The position numbers and the translations under genes were made by a program. Below, one piece after another: positions 16,225 through 24,511 of a DNA stretch of 64,000 nt. The stretch's first letter is position 1. Every line of letters begins with the position of its first letter. The notes below the pieces were generated by a model. The model did no database searches. It saw only the letters and a list, made by a program, of their open reading frames with translations, and had not been told where the DNA came from. The DNA is taken from NCBI RefSeq assembly GCF_004762045.1, contig NZ_SJOM01000007.1, positions 4,698,874 to 4,762,873 on the forward strand, written 5' to 3'. This stretch comes from Mycobacterium sp. DL99. Lineage in GTDB: Bacteria > Actinomycetota > Actinomycetes > Mycobacteriales > Mycobacteriaceae.

Positions 16225-17472
16225 CTACTTTTCGTCGTACTTCGCCTCGTGCTCGTCCTCGGAGCCTTCGCTTCCACGTTGTAACAGGGGAATCAGAGTC
16301 ACCACGATCGCCACCAGAATGGCGGCCACCACGACTGCTCCGGTGTAGCGCGGATCGAAGAAGATCGTCGCTGCCGCACCGAAGGCGATGATGCCCACCC
16401 ACAGGTAGATCAGCAGCACGGCGCGGCGATGCGAGTGCCCGATCTGCAGCAAGCGGTGATGCAGATGCATCTTGTCCGGGCTGAGCGGACTGCGGCCGGC
16501 CCGGGTGCGCCGCACGATGGCCAGCAACGTGTCCAGGGCAGGCACCAGCATCACGGCGATCACCAGGAGGAACGGCGACATCAGCGCGAAGACGTCGCGT
16601 GCGCCGTAGGCATTCTGCGAGATCGGCCCGGCAGCCGTCGTCGACGCCGCGCCCAACATGAGGCCGATCAGCATCGACCCGGAGTCGCCCATGAAGATCT
16701 TGGCCCGGTGGAAGTTGTGCGGCAGGAAACCCAGGCAGGCCCCGGCCAGCACCACCGATATCACCGCGGGTGGATAGAACAGGACGTCGCCGCCGTGGTC
16801 GCGCAGCAGCCCGACCGAGAACACACAGATGGCGAGGGCGGTGATGAGCCCCAGGCCCGCGGCCAGACCGTCGAGCCCGTCGACGAAGTTCATCGCGTTG
16901 ACGATCGACACCGTGAGTGCGAGCGTCAGCAGGATCGAGGACACCTGGTCGAGCACGATCGTGCCCACTCCCCCGAACGGGATGTAGAGCACGCTCCACG
17001 CCACACCCATCGTCACCAGCACGCTGGCCGCGGTGATCTGCCCGGCGAACTTCGTCAGGGCGTCCAGGCCCCAGCGGTCGTCGATCAGCCCGATGGCCAT
17101 GATCAGCCCGCCCGCGACCACGACCGCGGGCATGCCGGTGGAGTAGACGAAACCCCGAGTGAGTGCCGGCAGTTGGGAGGCCAGCAGCACCGCGGCAGCC
17201 ACCCCGATGTACATCGCGAGCCCGCCCATCCGCGGAGTCGGCTGCACATGTACGTCACGTTCGCGGGGATAGGCGACGGCGCCGAGCCGGATGGCCACCA
17301 CCCGCACCCAACCGGTGGCGAAGTAAGTGATGATCGCGGCGGTCAACCCGACGAGCGCCAGCTCACGCAGCGGCACACCGGCCCCCCGGTCCGACAGCGC
17401 GAGAAGGCCGGAATTGACCGCGGGGATCACTGCGTCACCGGCCGACATCACCGATGAACCGTACTGCAGCAA
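16225..17472 (-). CDS. wecA: Undecaprenyl/decaprenyl-phosphate GlcNAc-1-phosphate transferase
   Basis: 415-residue polytopic membrane enzyme of the MraY/WecA family that transfers GlcNAc-1-P from UDP-GlcNAc to polyprenyl phosphate, starting the arabinogalactan linker in mycobacteria. Signatures are DDRWGLDALTK, NAMNFVDGLDGLAAG, GDSGSMLIG and the cytosolic HLHHRLLQIGHSHRR loop. I place the start at TTG 17472, because a GGAG ribosome site overlaps the sua5 stop ten nt upstream and the N-terminus then matches Rv1302. An ATG at 17448 is the alternative. The start is 7 nt after sua5. Confidence 0.94.
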   Translation of the reverse strand: MLQYGSSVMSAGDAVIPAVNSGLLALSDRGAGVPLRELALVGLTAAIITYFATGWVRVVAIRLGAVAYPRERDVHVQPTPRMGGLAMYIGVAAAVLLASQLPALTRGFVYSTGMPAVVVAGGLIMAIGLIDDRWGLDALTKFAGQITAASVLVTMGVAWSVLYIPFGGVGTIVLDQVSSILLTLALTVSIVNAMNFVDGLDGLAAGLGLITALAICVFSVGLLRDHGGDVLFYPPAVISVVLAGACLGFLPHNFHRAKIFMGDSGSMLIGLMLGAASTTAAGPISQNAYGARDVFALMSPFLLVIAVMLVPALDTLLAIVRRTRAGRSPLSPDKMHLHHRLLQIGHSHRRAVLLIYLWVGIIAFGAAATIFFDPRYTGAVVVAAILVAIVVTLIPLLQRGSEGSEDEHEAKYDEK

Positions 17473-17479
17473 GCTGAGA

Positions 17480-18142
17480 TCACTCCGTAGGTGTTGTTGT
17501 GAGCGTGGACGTTTCCACGCCAAGGACCCTAGCGATGTCCCCCGCACTGATCGGGCCGGTCCGCAGGATGCGGGGCTGGGTGCCGGTGAGGTCGACGATG
17601 GTGGATGCGGCCTGTTGTTCGGCGGGCCCGCCGTCGAGATAGACCTCGACCTTGTCGCCGAGTTGCTCGTGGGCCTGCGCTGCCGTCACCGCGGCGGGCT
17701 GGCCCGAGACATTGGCGCTGGACTGGGCCATGGGGCCGACTTCCCGTAGCAACTCGATGGCCACCGGGTGCAGCGGCATCCGCAGCATGACGCTGCCGTT
17801 GGCGTCTCCGAGATCCCACTGCAGTGAGGGGGCCTGCGTAACCACCAGGCTCAGCGCCCCCGGCCAGAATGCCCGGATCAATTCGCGGGCCGCTGAGGGG
17901 ACCGAATAGACGAGCCCGTCGATGGTGTTCCACGAACCGACGAACACACCGACCGGCATGTTGCGGCCCCGGCCCTTGGCGGCCAAAAGCGAACCCACCG
18001 CGTCCGAGTCGAACGCGTCGGCGCCGATGCCGTAGACGGTGTCGGTCGGCATCACCACAAGGCGGCCACCTTTGACCGCGCTGACCGCCGAGGCGATACC
18101 GGTCGCACGCTGATCGGCGTCGGTGCAATCGAAGATGGTCAT
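17480..18142 (-). CDS. L-threonylcarbamoyladenylate synthase
   Basis: 220-residue Sua5/YrdC-family enzyme that makes threonylcarbamoyl-AMP from Thr, bicarbonate and ATP for the t6A modification of ANN-decoding tRNAs. The conserved TDTVYGIGADA substrate pocket, the KGRGRNMP motif and the SANVSGQPA segment are all visible. It is the positional counterpart of Rv1301. It sits 30 nt after prmC and just before wecA in the same minus-strand operon. Confidence 0.94.
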   Translation of the reverse strand: MTIFDCTDADQRATGIASAVSAVKGGRLVVMPTDTVYGIGADAFDSDAVGSLLAAKGRGRNMPVGVFVGSWNTIDGLVYSVPSAARELIRAFWPGALSLVVTQAPSLQWDLGDANGSVMLRMPLHPVAIELLREVGPMAQSSANVSGQPAAVTAAQAHEQLGDKVEVYLDGGPAEQQAASTIVDLTGTQPRILRTGPISAGDIARVLGVETSTLTTTPTE

Positions 18143-18172
18143 GTCGACTCCCCGGTCGGTGCGCGCATCAAC

Positions 18173-19042
18173 TCAGCTTCTCCCAATACGGGTCGCCGTC
18201 ACAAAGCGGGGTCGCCCGGCGAGGTCACGGCGCGCGGTGACCTCGGTGAAGTGCCCGTCGCGGGTGAAGGCCTCGACGGAGAGCTCGGATGTGGTGTCGT
18301 CGTGCTCGACGGCGCAGAGCGCACCGTCGCGCAACCACCGGGCGGCCAGCGTGACGATCGGCCGGATCACCGACATGCCGTCGGGGCCGCCAAACAACGC
18401 AGGCACAGGATCATGTTCGGCCACTTCGGGTTCCAGGACCGCAGCCTCGGGGATGTAGGGCGGGTTGGACACCAGCAGGTCCACCCGGTCGTCGAGTTCG
18501 GGCAACAGTCCCGGGGTGGTGACGTCGGCGTCCAAGATTTCGACGCGCGTCCCTGCCGCGTTGCGACGCGCGAACTCCAGGGCCGCCGGCGAGTTCTCCA
18601 CGGCCAGCACCCGGGCGTCGGGCCACTTCGCGGCCAGCCCCAGCGCCAACGCACCCGAACCCGTGCACAGGTCGACGATCACCGGGTTGTCCGGAAGTTG
18701 TTGCGCCCAAGCCCATTCCAGCAGCGCCTCGGTCTCCGGCCGGGGAATGAAAACCCCGGGGCCGACCGCGAGCGTCAACGGGCCGAACGGCGCGGTGCCG
18801 ATCAGGTGTTGCAGGGGAATCCGGCGGGCCCGGGCGGCGACGAGTTCGTCGTAGGCCTGCTCGAACCGGTCACCGGGATCGTCGAGGAACAGCAGCCGGC
18901 TGCGGTCGACACCCGCGACGTGCGCGGCGAGCAGTTCGGCGTCGATGCGCGGGGAGGCGACGCCGGCGGCGGCCAGGCGTGCCGTTGCGGCTTCGATCGT
19001 CTGCCGCAGCCGGGTGGTGCCTCCCCCGGCGGGCCGGGTCAT
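18173..19042 (-). CDS. prmC: Release factor N5-glutamine methyltransferase
   Basis: 289-residue SAM-dependent enzyme that methylates the GGQ glutamine of RF1 and RF2. The catalytic NPPY motif (SNPPYIPE) is near residue 190, and the SAM-binding glycine motif DLCTGSGALALGL precedes it. The ATG at 19042 overlaps the prfA stop by 4 nt (ATGA), so enzyme and substrate are translationally coupled. The open frame upstream is only prfA read in another frame. Confidence 0.96.
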   Translation of the reverse strand: MTRPAGGGTTRLRQTIEAATARLAAAGVASPRIDAELLAAHVAGVDRSRLLFLDDPGDRFEQAYDELVAARARRIPLQHLIGTAPFGPLTLAVGPGVFIPRPETEALLEWAWAQQLPDNPVIVDLCTGSGALALGLAAKWPDARVLAVENSPAALEFARRNAAGTRVEILDADVTTPGLLPELDDRVDLLVSNPPYIPEAAVLEPEVAEHDPVPALFGGPDGMSVIRPIVTLAARWLRDGALCAVEHDDTTSELSVEAFTRDGHFTEVTARRDLAGRPRFVTATRIGRS

Positions 19043-20115
19043 GACTGCTGCTGCAGCCGGGCCTGTTTGTCGGCGGCGGCCAGCGCGTCGAGCAGTGCGT
19101 CCATGTCCCCGTCGAGCACCTGGTCGAGGTTGTGCGCCTTGAAGTTGATGCGGTGATCCGCGATCCGGTTCTCGGGAAAGTTGTAGGTGCGGATCCGCTC
19201 GCTGCGGTCGACCGTGCGGATCTGGCTGGCCCGGTCGGCCGATGCGTCGGCCGATGCCTGCTCCTCCGCCAGTGCCTGCAATCGAGCGGCGAGCACCACC
19301 ATGGCCCGGGCCTTGTTCTGCAGCTGCGAGCGCTCGTTCTGGCAGGTCACGACGATACCCGTGGGCAGGTGGGTGATGCGGACCGCGGAGTCGGTGGTGT
19401 TCACGCCCTGGCCGCCCTTGCCCGAGGACCGGTACACGTCGATGCGCAGGTCGGATTCGTCGATCTGCACCTGCTCGACGTCTTCGGGCTCGGGGTAGAC
19501 GAGCACGCCCGCGGCCGAGGTGTGCACGCGGCCCTGCGATTCGGTGACAGGCACGCGCTGCACCCGGTGCACGCCACCCTCGAACTTCATCCGCGACCAC
19601 ACACCGTCGGCGGAATCGCCCTTACTGGCGATGGTGATGGTGGCGTCCTTGTAGCCGCCGAGGTCAGACCACGTCTCGTCGAGCACCGTGACGGTCCAGC
19701 CGTGCCGTTCGGCATACCGGATGTACATGCGGGCCAGGTCGGCGGCGAACAGTGCCGACTCCTCCCCGCCTTCCCCGGACTTGACCTCCAACACGATGTC
19801 ATCGGCATCGTGGGGATCGCGGGGGGCTAGCTGATCGGTCAGCTGGGCGTCGAGTTCGGCGACCTTGGCGGTCAGCTCGTCCACCTCGGCGGCGAAGCTG
19901 GCGTCGTCGGCGGCGAGTTCGCGGGCAGCCTCCAGGTCGCCGCGGGCGGCGTCCAACTTGCGGTAGGTACCCACGACCGGCGACACCTGGGCGAAGCGCC
20001 GGCCCACCTTGCGGGCGGCGGATGCATCGGCGTGCAGGTTGGGATCGGCGAGCTGGCGCTCCAGGTCCGCGTACTCAGCGAGCAGCGCCTCGATCGCGGG
20101 TGCGGTATCCGTCAC
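19039..20115 (-). CDS. prfA: Peptide chain release factor 1
   Basis: 358-residue RF1 that recognises UAA and UAG. The catalytic GGQ loop is SSGKGGQGVNTTDSAVR, and the acidic VLEVKSGEGGEESALFA segment is typical. I choose GTG 20115 (VTDTAPAIE), preceded by a GGAGG ribosome site and aligning with the M. tuberculosis start. An ATG five codons upstream is possible. Confidence 0.96.
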   Translation of the reverse strand: MTDTAPAIEALLAEYADLERQLADPNLHADASAARKVGRRFAQVSPVVGTYRKLDAARGDLEAARELAADDASFAAEVDELTAKVAELDAQLTDQLAPRDPHDADDIVLEVKSGEGGEESALFAADLARMYIRYAERHGWTVTVLDETWSDLGGYKDATITIASKGDSADGVWSRMKFEGGVHRVQRVPVTESQGRVHTSAAGVLVYPEPEDVEQVQIDESDLRIDVYRSSGKGGQGVNTTDSAVRITHLPTGIVVTCQNERSQLQNKARAMVVLAARLQALAEEQASADASADRASQIRTVDRSERIRTYNFPENRIADHRINFKAHNLDQVLDGDMDALLDALAAADKQARLQQQS

Positions 20116-20151
20116 GTCAGCCTCCTCCAACTTTCTCCGGAAACGAGAACA

Positions 20152-20188
20152 GCGCCCAGATCTGACGCATATGCGACAGATCGGGCGC
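20152..20188 (-). terminator. rpmE terminator hairpin
   Basis: Between the rpmE stop and prfA start lies a long near-perfect stem: GCGCCC, GATCTG and CGC pair with GCG, CAGATC and GGGCGC around an ATAT loop, with one bulged A and one A-A mismatch. There is no U-tract, as is common in mycobacteria. It probably attenuates readthrough from rpmE into prfA. Confidence 0.65.
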
Positions 20189-20199
20189 CGTTGACGTAG

Positions 20200-20442
20200 C
20201 TACTTGTCGGCTGCGGCAGCCTGATCACCGGCAGGCTTGCGCTTGCCGTACCGCTTCTCGAAGCGGGCCACGCGGCCGCCGCTGTCGAGGATCTTCTGCT
20301 TGCCGGTGTAGAACGGGTGGCACTGCGAGCAGACCTCGACCACGATCTGGCCGCTCTGCTTGGTGCTACGGGTCTGGAAGGTATTGCCGCAACCACAGTG
20401 CACCGTGGTCTCGACATACTCAGGGTGAATGCCTGTTTTCAT
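20200..20442 (-). CDS. rpmE: 50S ribosomal protein L31 (zinc type)
   Basis: 80-residue large-subunit protein. Cysteines at residues 16, 18, 38 and 41 (HCGCGN and CSQCHPF) form a complete zinc ribbon, making this the C+ primary paralogue, not the zinc-starvation version. The FYTGKQKILDSGGRVARF segment is conserved. The C-terminal tail is Ala/Asp-rich. Confidence 0.97.
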   Translation of the reverse strand: MKTGIHPEYVETTVHCGCGNTFQTRSTKQSGQIVVEVCSQCHPFYTGKQKILDSGGRVARFEKRYGKRKPAGDQAAAADK

Positions 20443-20510
20443 GGTTCCTCTTCAATCGTTGGCCCGGGTCGCCCACGCGGACGTGAACCGGGACCGAGGG
20501 TCGGCGGTTC

Positions 20511-20516
20511 ATTATG
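20511..20516 (-). promoter_or_regulatory. Possible rpmE -10 element
   Basis: The minus strand reads GGCATAATG about 70 nt upstream of the rpmE ATG, a fair -10 hexamer (CATAAT). No convincing -35 is seen at the right distance. The other 115 nt between rpmE and the sigma gene show nothing else. Confidence 0.35.
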
Positions 20517-20558
20517 CCAGGTCAACCGCCAACCTCCTAAACGCGGGATGACCGGCCG

Positions 20559-21752
20559 CTATTCCTCCCCCGGTCTCGATCGGAACTCGGACAACCGGCG
20601 CTCGAGGAATCGCCGTTCCGGATCCGTCGTGGCCAGCAGCAGGGCACGCTCGAACGCCTGCCGCGCCTCGTCGTCTCGACCCAGGCGGCGCAGCAGTTCC
20701 GCTCGACTCGACGGCAGATAGCGATAATCGCCGAGCTCCAGCGCGTCCATGAGTTCGAGGGCGCGGGCCGGATCACCCGCCTCGGCGGTGGCCACCGCAC
20801 GGTTCAGCCCGACCACTGCCGATCCCGTCAGGTACTCGAGCCGCTCATAGAGCGCGACGACGGCGGGCCAATCGATCTCCGGGTCGGCCTGCAGTGAGGC
20901 GATCGCAGCCTGCAGCACGTACGGTCCGCCGGGTCGCCGCATGGCCAGCGCACGGTCGAGGGCGGCCCGGCCGTCATCGACCTTGGTCTGATCGTGCAGA
21001 GACCGGTCCTGCTCGGCCAACGGGATCAAAGCACCGGAAACGATCCGGGCGGCACGTCGCGAATCGTGCAGCAGCATCAGGGCCAGCAGCCCATGCACCT
21101 CGGGCTCGTCGGCCTTCAGCCCAGCGACCAAGCGCCCGAGCCTGATCGCTTCCGCGGCGAGGTCGTCGCGATCGGTGAACCCCTGGTTGAAGATCAGGTA
21201 GATCACCGCGAGCACAGCCGATACGCGGTCCGGCAGGACACGGTCGGCGGGCAGCCCGAACGGGATGTTCGTCGCCTTGATCTTGGCCTTCGCCCGAGAG
21301 AGCCGGCGCTTCATGGTCTCCTCGGAAACCAGGAACGCCCGGGCGATCTCGGCCGTGGTGAGCCCACCCAGGGCCCGCAATGTGAGCGCCACCTGCGCCT
21401 CGGTGGCCAGCGCCGGATGGCAGCACATGAAGATCAGTTCCAGGCGTTCGTCGGGGATGGCGTTGTCGTCCAGATCGACGTCGTCCAGGAACACAGTCCG
21501 TTGATCGACTCGGAGCAGCCCGGTCTTGGTTCGCCGAGTCTGTTCCCGACGCACCCGGTCGATCGCGCGGTTGCGCCCGGTGCGCACCAACCAGGCCACC
21601 GGCGCCTGCGGCATTCCGTCGCGGGGCCAGCGTTCGGCGGCGATGACGAACGCCTCCTGCGCGGCGTCCTCGGCGAGGTCGAAGTCGCCGAGGAAGCCGA
21701 TGAGTGCGGCCAGGACCCGGCCCCACTCGCGCTGGAAAATCGCCTCGATCAG
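20559..21752 (-). CDS. ECF RNA polymerase sigma factor, ECF42-like with C-terminal TPR-like extension
   Basis: Sigma70-family regulator of about 397 residues, twice the length of a simple ECF factor. Region 2 contains AEDAAQEAFVIAAERWP and WLVRTGRNRAIDRVRRE; region 4 contains LTTAEIARAFLVSEETMKRRLSRAKAKIK. These are followed by a long helical C-terminal domain (from about residue 190) of the DUF6596/TPR-like type that defines ECF42. The gene directly follows a DGPF/YCII gene, its known partner. The region 2 sequence extends upstream of the first ATG (21614), so the true start must be earlier. The best candidate is CTG at 21752, overlapping the partner's TGA by 4 nt with a GGGAGGGG ribosome site; no ATG, GTG or TTG fits. 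Confidence 0.85.
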   Translation of the reverse strand: MIEAIFQREWGRVLAALIGFLGDFDLAEDAAQEAFVIAAERWPRDGMPQAPVAWLVRTGRNRAIDRVRREQTRRTKTGLLRVDQRTVFLDDVDLDDNAIPDERLELIFMCCHPALATEAQVALTLRALGGLTTAEIARAFLVSEETMKRRLSRAKAKIKATNIPFGLPADRVLPDRVSAVLAVIYLIFNQGFTDRDDLAAEAIRLGRLVAGLKADEPEVHGLLALMLLHDSRRAARIVSGALIPLAEQDRSLHDQTKVDDGRAALDRALAMRRPGGPYVLQAAIASLQADPEIDWPAVVALYERLEYLTGSAVVGLNRAVATAEAGDPARALELMDALELGDYRYLPSSRAELLRRLGRDDEARQAFERALLLATTDPERRFLERRLSEFRSRPGEE

Positions 21753-22105
21753 TGCGCCCCCTCCCCGGGGGTATCGATGAGCGGTCGTACCTCGACCGCA
21801 CCACCCAGCCTGATCGCCGGGACGCGCTGCGCGAACTCCAGGGCTTCATCCAGGTCAGCGGCCTTCAGCACGAAGTAGCCGCCGAGAACTTCCTTGCTGT
21901 CGGCGAACGGGCCGTCGGTGATCAGTCCCTGTCCCGGACCGCTACGGATCGTCGTCGCCGTCTCGGCCGGCTCCAAGTGGGCGCCGCCGACGCACCGAGG
22001 ATCCTGACGCAGCCCGACGTACTCGGCGTTGAGTGCGGCATATTCCTCGGGCGGCAGACCGTCGTGCGTGCCCGGCTTGGGGTAGATCAGGATTGCGTAT
22101 TTCAT
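21749..22105 (-). CDS. YCII/DGPF-domain protein, ECF42 sigma partner
   Basis: 118-residue small cytosolic protein of the YCII superfamily. The hallmark DGPF occurs in ITDGPFADSKEVLGGYFVL near residue 65. Such proteins are encoded next to ECF42 sigma factors, where they are genetically linked as targets or partners, but their biochemical role is unknown. The stop overlaps the probable sigma start, so the two are co-translated. Confidence 0.88.
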   Translation of the reverse strand: MKYAILIYPKPGTHDGLPPEEYAALNAEYVGLRQDPRCVGGAHLEPAETATTIRSGPGQGLITDGPFADSKEVLGGYFVLKAADLDEALEFAQRVPAIRLGGAVEVRPLIDTPGEGAH

Positions 22106-22175
22106 CGTTGTCTCCTTCGGGGGAATCGTCTAACAGCATCAAGACGAACGGGCGGGACCCGAGGGGACAACACGA

Positions 22176-23729
22176 TCAAATAATCGAGTAAGTGGTGCCG
22201 TCGCGCTTCCAGAGCACCCGACCGGCCGGATCGGCGCCGAGGGCGACCAGTTCACGCTTGAGAATCTTGTTGGTCGCGGTGCTGGGCAAATCGTCGGCAA
22301 GCCAGACGTACCGCGGCCAGGATTTGGGCGACAGATCCGCCTGACCGGCAAGGAATTCGGTCAGCCCTTCCGGAGTGAGCTCCTGGCCATCGCGCAGCAC
22401 GACGGCCGCCATCACCTGATCGCCGACGAACTCGTCGGGCACCGGGTAGACCGCCACACGGCTGATCACCGGCTGCCGCAACAGGATTCGCTCGATGGGT
22501 GCCGCGGTGATGTTCTCACCATCCACCCGCATCCAGTCCGCGGTACGCCCGGCCAGGTAGATCCAACCGTCGGCGTCGCGGTAGGCCAGGTCACCCGACC
22601 AGTACATGCCGTGCCGAAGGCGTTCATCGGTCGCGCCCTGATCATTGTGGTAGCCGCGGAACATCCCGCTGCCGTTGGTGTTGACCAGCTCCCCGGTGGC
22701 GGCGTCGGCGTTGACCAGGGCGCCGGTGTCATCGAATTCTGCGATTGCGCATTCTTCGACGGTCTCCGGGTCGTAGATCGCCACCCCGGGAAATCCCTGG
22801 CCGACACTGCCGGCCGGGGTGCCCTCGGACCGGGTGATGATGATCGCCAGTTCCGTCGAGCCGAAGCCGTCCCACACGCTGCAGCCGAACCGGCGGCTGA
22901 ACTCGTCGATGTCGCGGTCGGCCGCCTCGTTGCCGAACGCCACCCGCAGCGTGTTGTCATGATCGTCGGCCTGTTCGGCGGTGGCCAGGATGTAGGCCAG
23001 CGGCTTGCCGACGTAGTTCATGTAGGTGGCACCGTACCGGCGGACGTCCGGAAGGAAGCCGGACGCGGAGAACTGTGCGGGCGCCATGGCCGCGCCCGAA
23101 CTGAGCGCCACGCCCCAGCCCGCGTACACCCCGTTCGAGTGGAACAACGGCATGGCCAGGTAGCAGGTGTCCGCCTCGGTGAGGTCGTACCGCTGCACCA
23201 GCGCCGCGGCGGAGAACAGCACGATGGAGTGCGCCACCTCGACAGCCTTGGGCTCGCCGCTGGTCCCCGAGGTGAAGATCATCATGAACGTGTCATCGGG
23301 CCCGACCTCGCGCTGTGGCGTGAGTTCCCGCGGTGACCAGGCGGCCTCCGATACATCGATCACGGTGACGCCGGGCAGGTCGACGCCGTCGAGCAGGTCG
23401 CGGTGCTGCGGGTCCACGAGCACGATCTGACATTCGACCCGCGCGATATCGCGGGCCAGCGCATCGCCCCGACGGGTGTTGTTGATGCCGCACAGCACGT
23501 AACCGCCGAGCGCCGCGGCGGCCAGTGCGGTCAGCATGTCGGGGGTGTTGCCGAGGAGTGTGCCGACATGCAGTGGACGCCGCGGATCGGCCAGCCCGAT
23601 CAGCGTGGCGGCCTGGGCCTTCGCCTCGGCGATGTGCTCGCGCCAGGTCCAGGTACGTTCGCCGTACTTGATGGCGACCGCGTCGCCACTTTCGCGCTCG
23701 CGGAGCAACTGCTGCAGCGTTTCGGCCAT
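22176..23729 (-). CDS. Acyl-CoA synthetase (AMP-forming), FadD family
   Basis: 517-residue ANL-superfamily adenylate-forming enzyme that activates a carboxylic acid to its CoA thioester. The phosphate-binding loop is FTSGTSGEPKAVE (near residue 175), and the C-terminal catalytic lysine lies in STATNKILKREL. It resembles the mycobacterial FadD1/FadD17 group in its N-terminus (YGERTWTWREH), but I do not fix an orthologue or chain length. The start ATG 23729 is preceded by GGGGAA; a TTG lies five codons upstream. It is divergent from a TetR regulator, which probably controls it. Confidence 0.88.
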   Translation of the reverse strand: MAETLQQLLRERESGDAVAIKYGERTWTWREHIAEAKAQAATLIGLADPRRPLHVGTLLGNTPDMLTALAAAALGGYVLCGINNTRRGDALARDIARVECQIVLVDPQHRDLLDGVDLPGVTVIDVSEAAWSPRELTPQREVGPDDTFMMIFTSGTSGEPKAVEVAHSIVLFSAAALVQRYDLTEADTCYLAMPLFHSNGVYAGWGVALSSGAAMAPAQFSASGFLPDVRRYGATYMNYVGKPLAYILATAEQADDHDNTLRVAFGNEAADRDIDEFSRRFGCSVWDGFGSTELAIIITRSEGTPAGSVGQGFPGVAIYDPETVEECAIAEFDDTGALVNADAATGELVNTNGSGMFRGYHNDQGATDERLRHGMYWSGDLAYRDADGWIYLAGRTADWMRVDGENITAAPIERILLRQPVISRVAVYPVPDEFVGDQVMAAVVLRDGQELTPEGLTEFLAGQADLSPKSWPRYVWLADDLPSTATNKILKRELVALGADPAGRVLWKRDGTTYSII

Positions 23730-23744
23730 CCGATGATTCCCCAA

Positions 23745-23790
23745 AGTTCAGTGAACAGATTTAGAAAACTGTCTACCATGGTTGTGGCGC
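23745..23790. promoter_or_regulatory. fadD-like/TetR divergent control region
   Basis: The short gap between the divergent genes contains ACAG-N9-CTGT inverted half-sites in an AT-rich stretch (around 23755-23775) next to CCATGG. A TetR operator is expected here from the gene arrangement, but the dyad is weak. Confidence 0.35.
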
Positions 23791-23854
23791 GACGGGATAC
23801 ACCCTTGGCAGAATCATGTACCTAACCCCATCAGATGACCAGGAGACACCACAG

Positions 23855-24460
23855 TTGACCAGCACCACGGCACCCCGCAGCGTGCGAGATCGACTGATAG
23901 ACGCTGCCGAAGAATGTCTGCGCACCAAGGGCATTCGCGCGACCACCGTCTCAGAGGTGGCCGAGGCCGCAGGCGTGTCCCGCGGGTGGCTCTATCGCCA
24001 CTTCCCGGACAAGGCGACGCTGCTGGGCGCGGTGATCGTGCGACTCAACGACACATTCTGGTCGGAAGCCCACGCCATGCTCGAGCAGGTCGACGGCTTG
24101 GACAGCCAACTCGTCGCGGGTGTCGCGAACGGCCTGCGAGCCTATGACGATCCGGGCGCGGTGTTGATGAAGCTACGCAACGACGAGCCCGAGGAGTTCG
24201 CCGCGTGTGCGGGCGCCGGCGTGCAGGGCATGATCCCCGATCTCGCCGAATTCTGGTCGCGATACCTGGTGGCCGCCCGCGACCGCGGCGAGGTCCGCGC
24301 CGACATCGATGTCCCCGAGGCGTCGGAATGGGTTGCGCGAGTTCTGATCTCGCTGGCAACCTTGCCCGGGAACACACTGGATCCCAGCGATGGCGACGCG
24401 GTGCTCGCGTTCGTCCGGCGTTACGTGATGCCCGGATTACGCCCCGACGCAACTGCCTGA
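23855..24460 (+). CDS. TetR-family transcriptional regulator
   Basis: About 201 residues. The N-terminal helix-turn-helix is typical: RDRLIDAAEECLRTKGIRATTVSEVAEAAGVSRGWLYRHFPDK spans roughly residues 10-52, shown here in its recognisable parts AAGVSRGWLYRHF and TTVSEVAE. The C-terminal ligand domain is not assignable. I choose TTG 23855 because AGGAGA lies nine nt upstream; an ATG at 23816 gives a 13-residue longer protein without a clear ribosome site. Divergence suggests it regulates the adjacent acyl-CoA synthetase. Confidence 0.88.
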   Translation: MTSTTAPRSVRDRLIDAAEECLRTKGIRATTVSEVAEAAGVSRGWLYRHFPDKATLLGAVIVRLNDTFWSEAHAMLEQVDGLDSQLVAGVANGLRAYDDPGAVLMKLRNDEPEEFAACAGAGVQGMIPDLAEFWSRYLVAARDRGEVRADIDVPEASEWVARVLISLATLPGNTLDPSDGDAVLAFVRRYVMPGLRPDATA

Positions 24461-24472
24461 CGATACGCAAAA

Positions 24473-24492
24473 GGCCCCCGCGTACGGGGGCC
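24473..24492. terminator. Bidirectional terminator between TetR gene and rho
   Basis: Perfect 8-bp hairpin GGCCCCCG-CGTA-CGGGGGCC flanked by AAAA on one side, lying 12 nt after the TetR stop and 20 nt from the rho stop. It can serve both convergent genes. Confidence 0.8.
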
Positions 24493-24511
24493 ATTCGCGC
24501 GTCGCTCGCGT

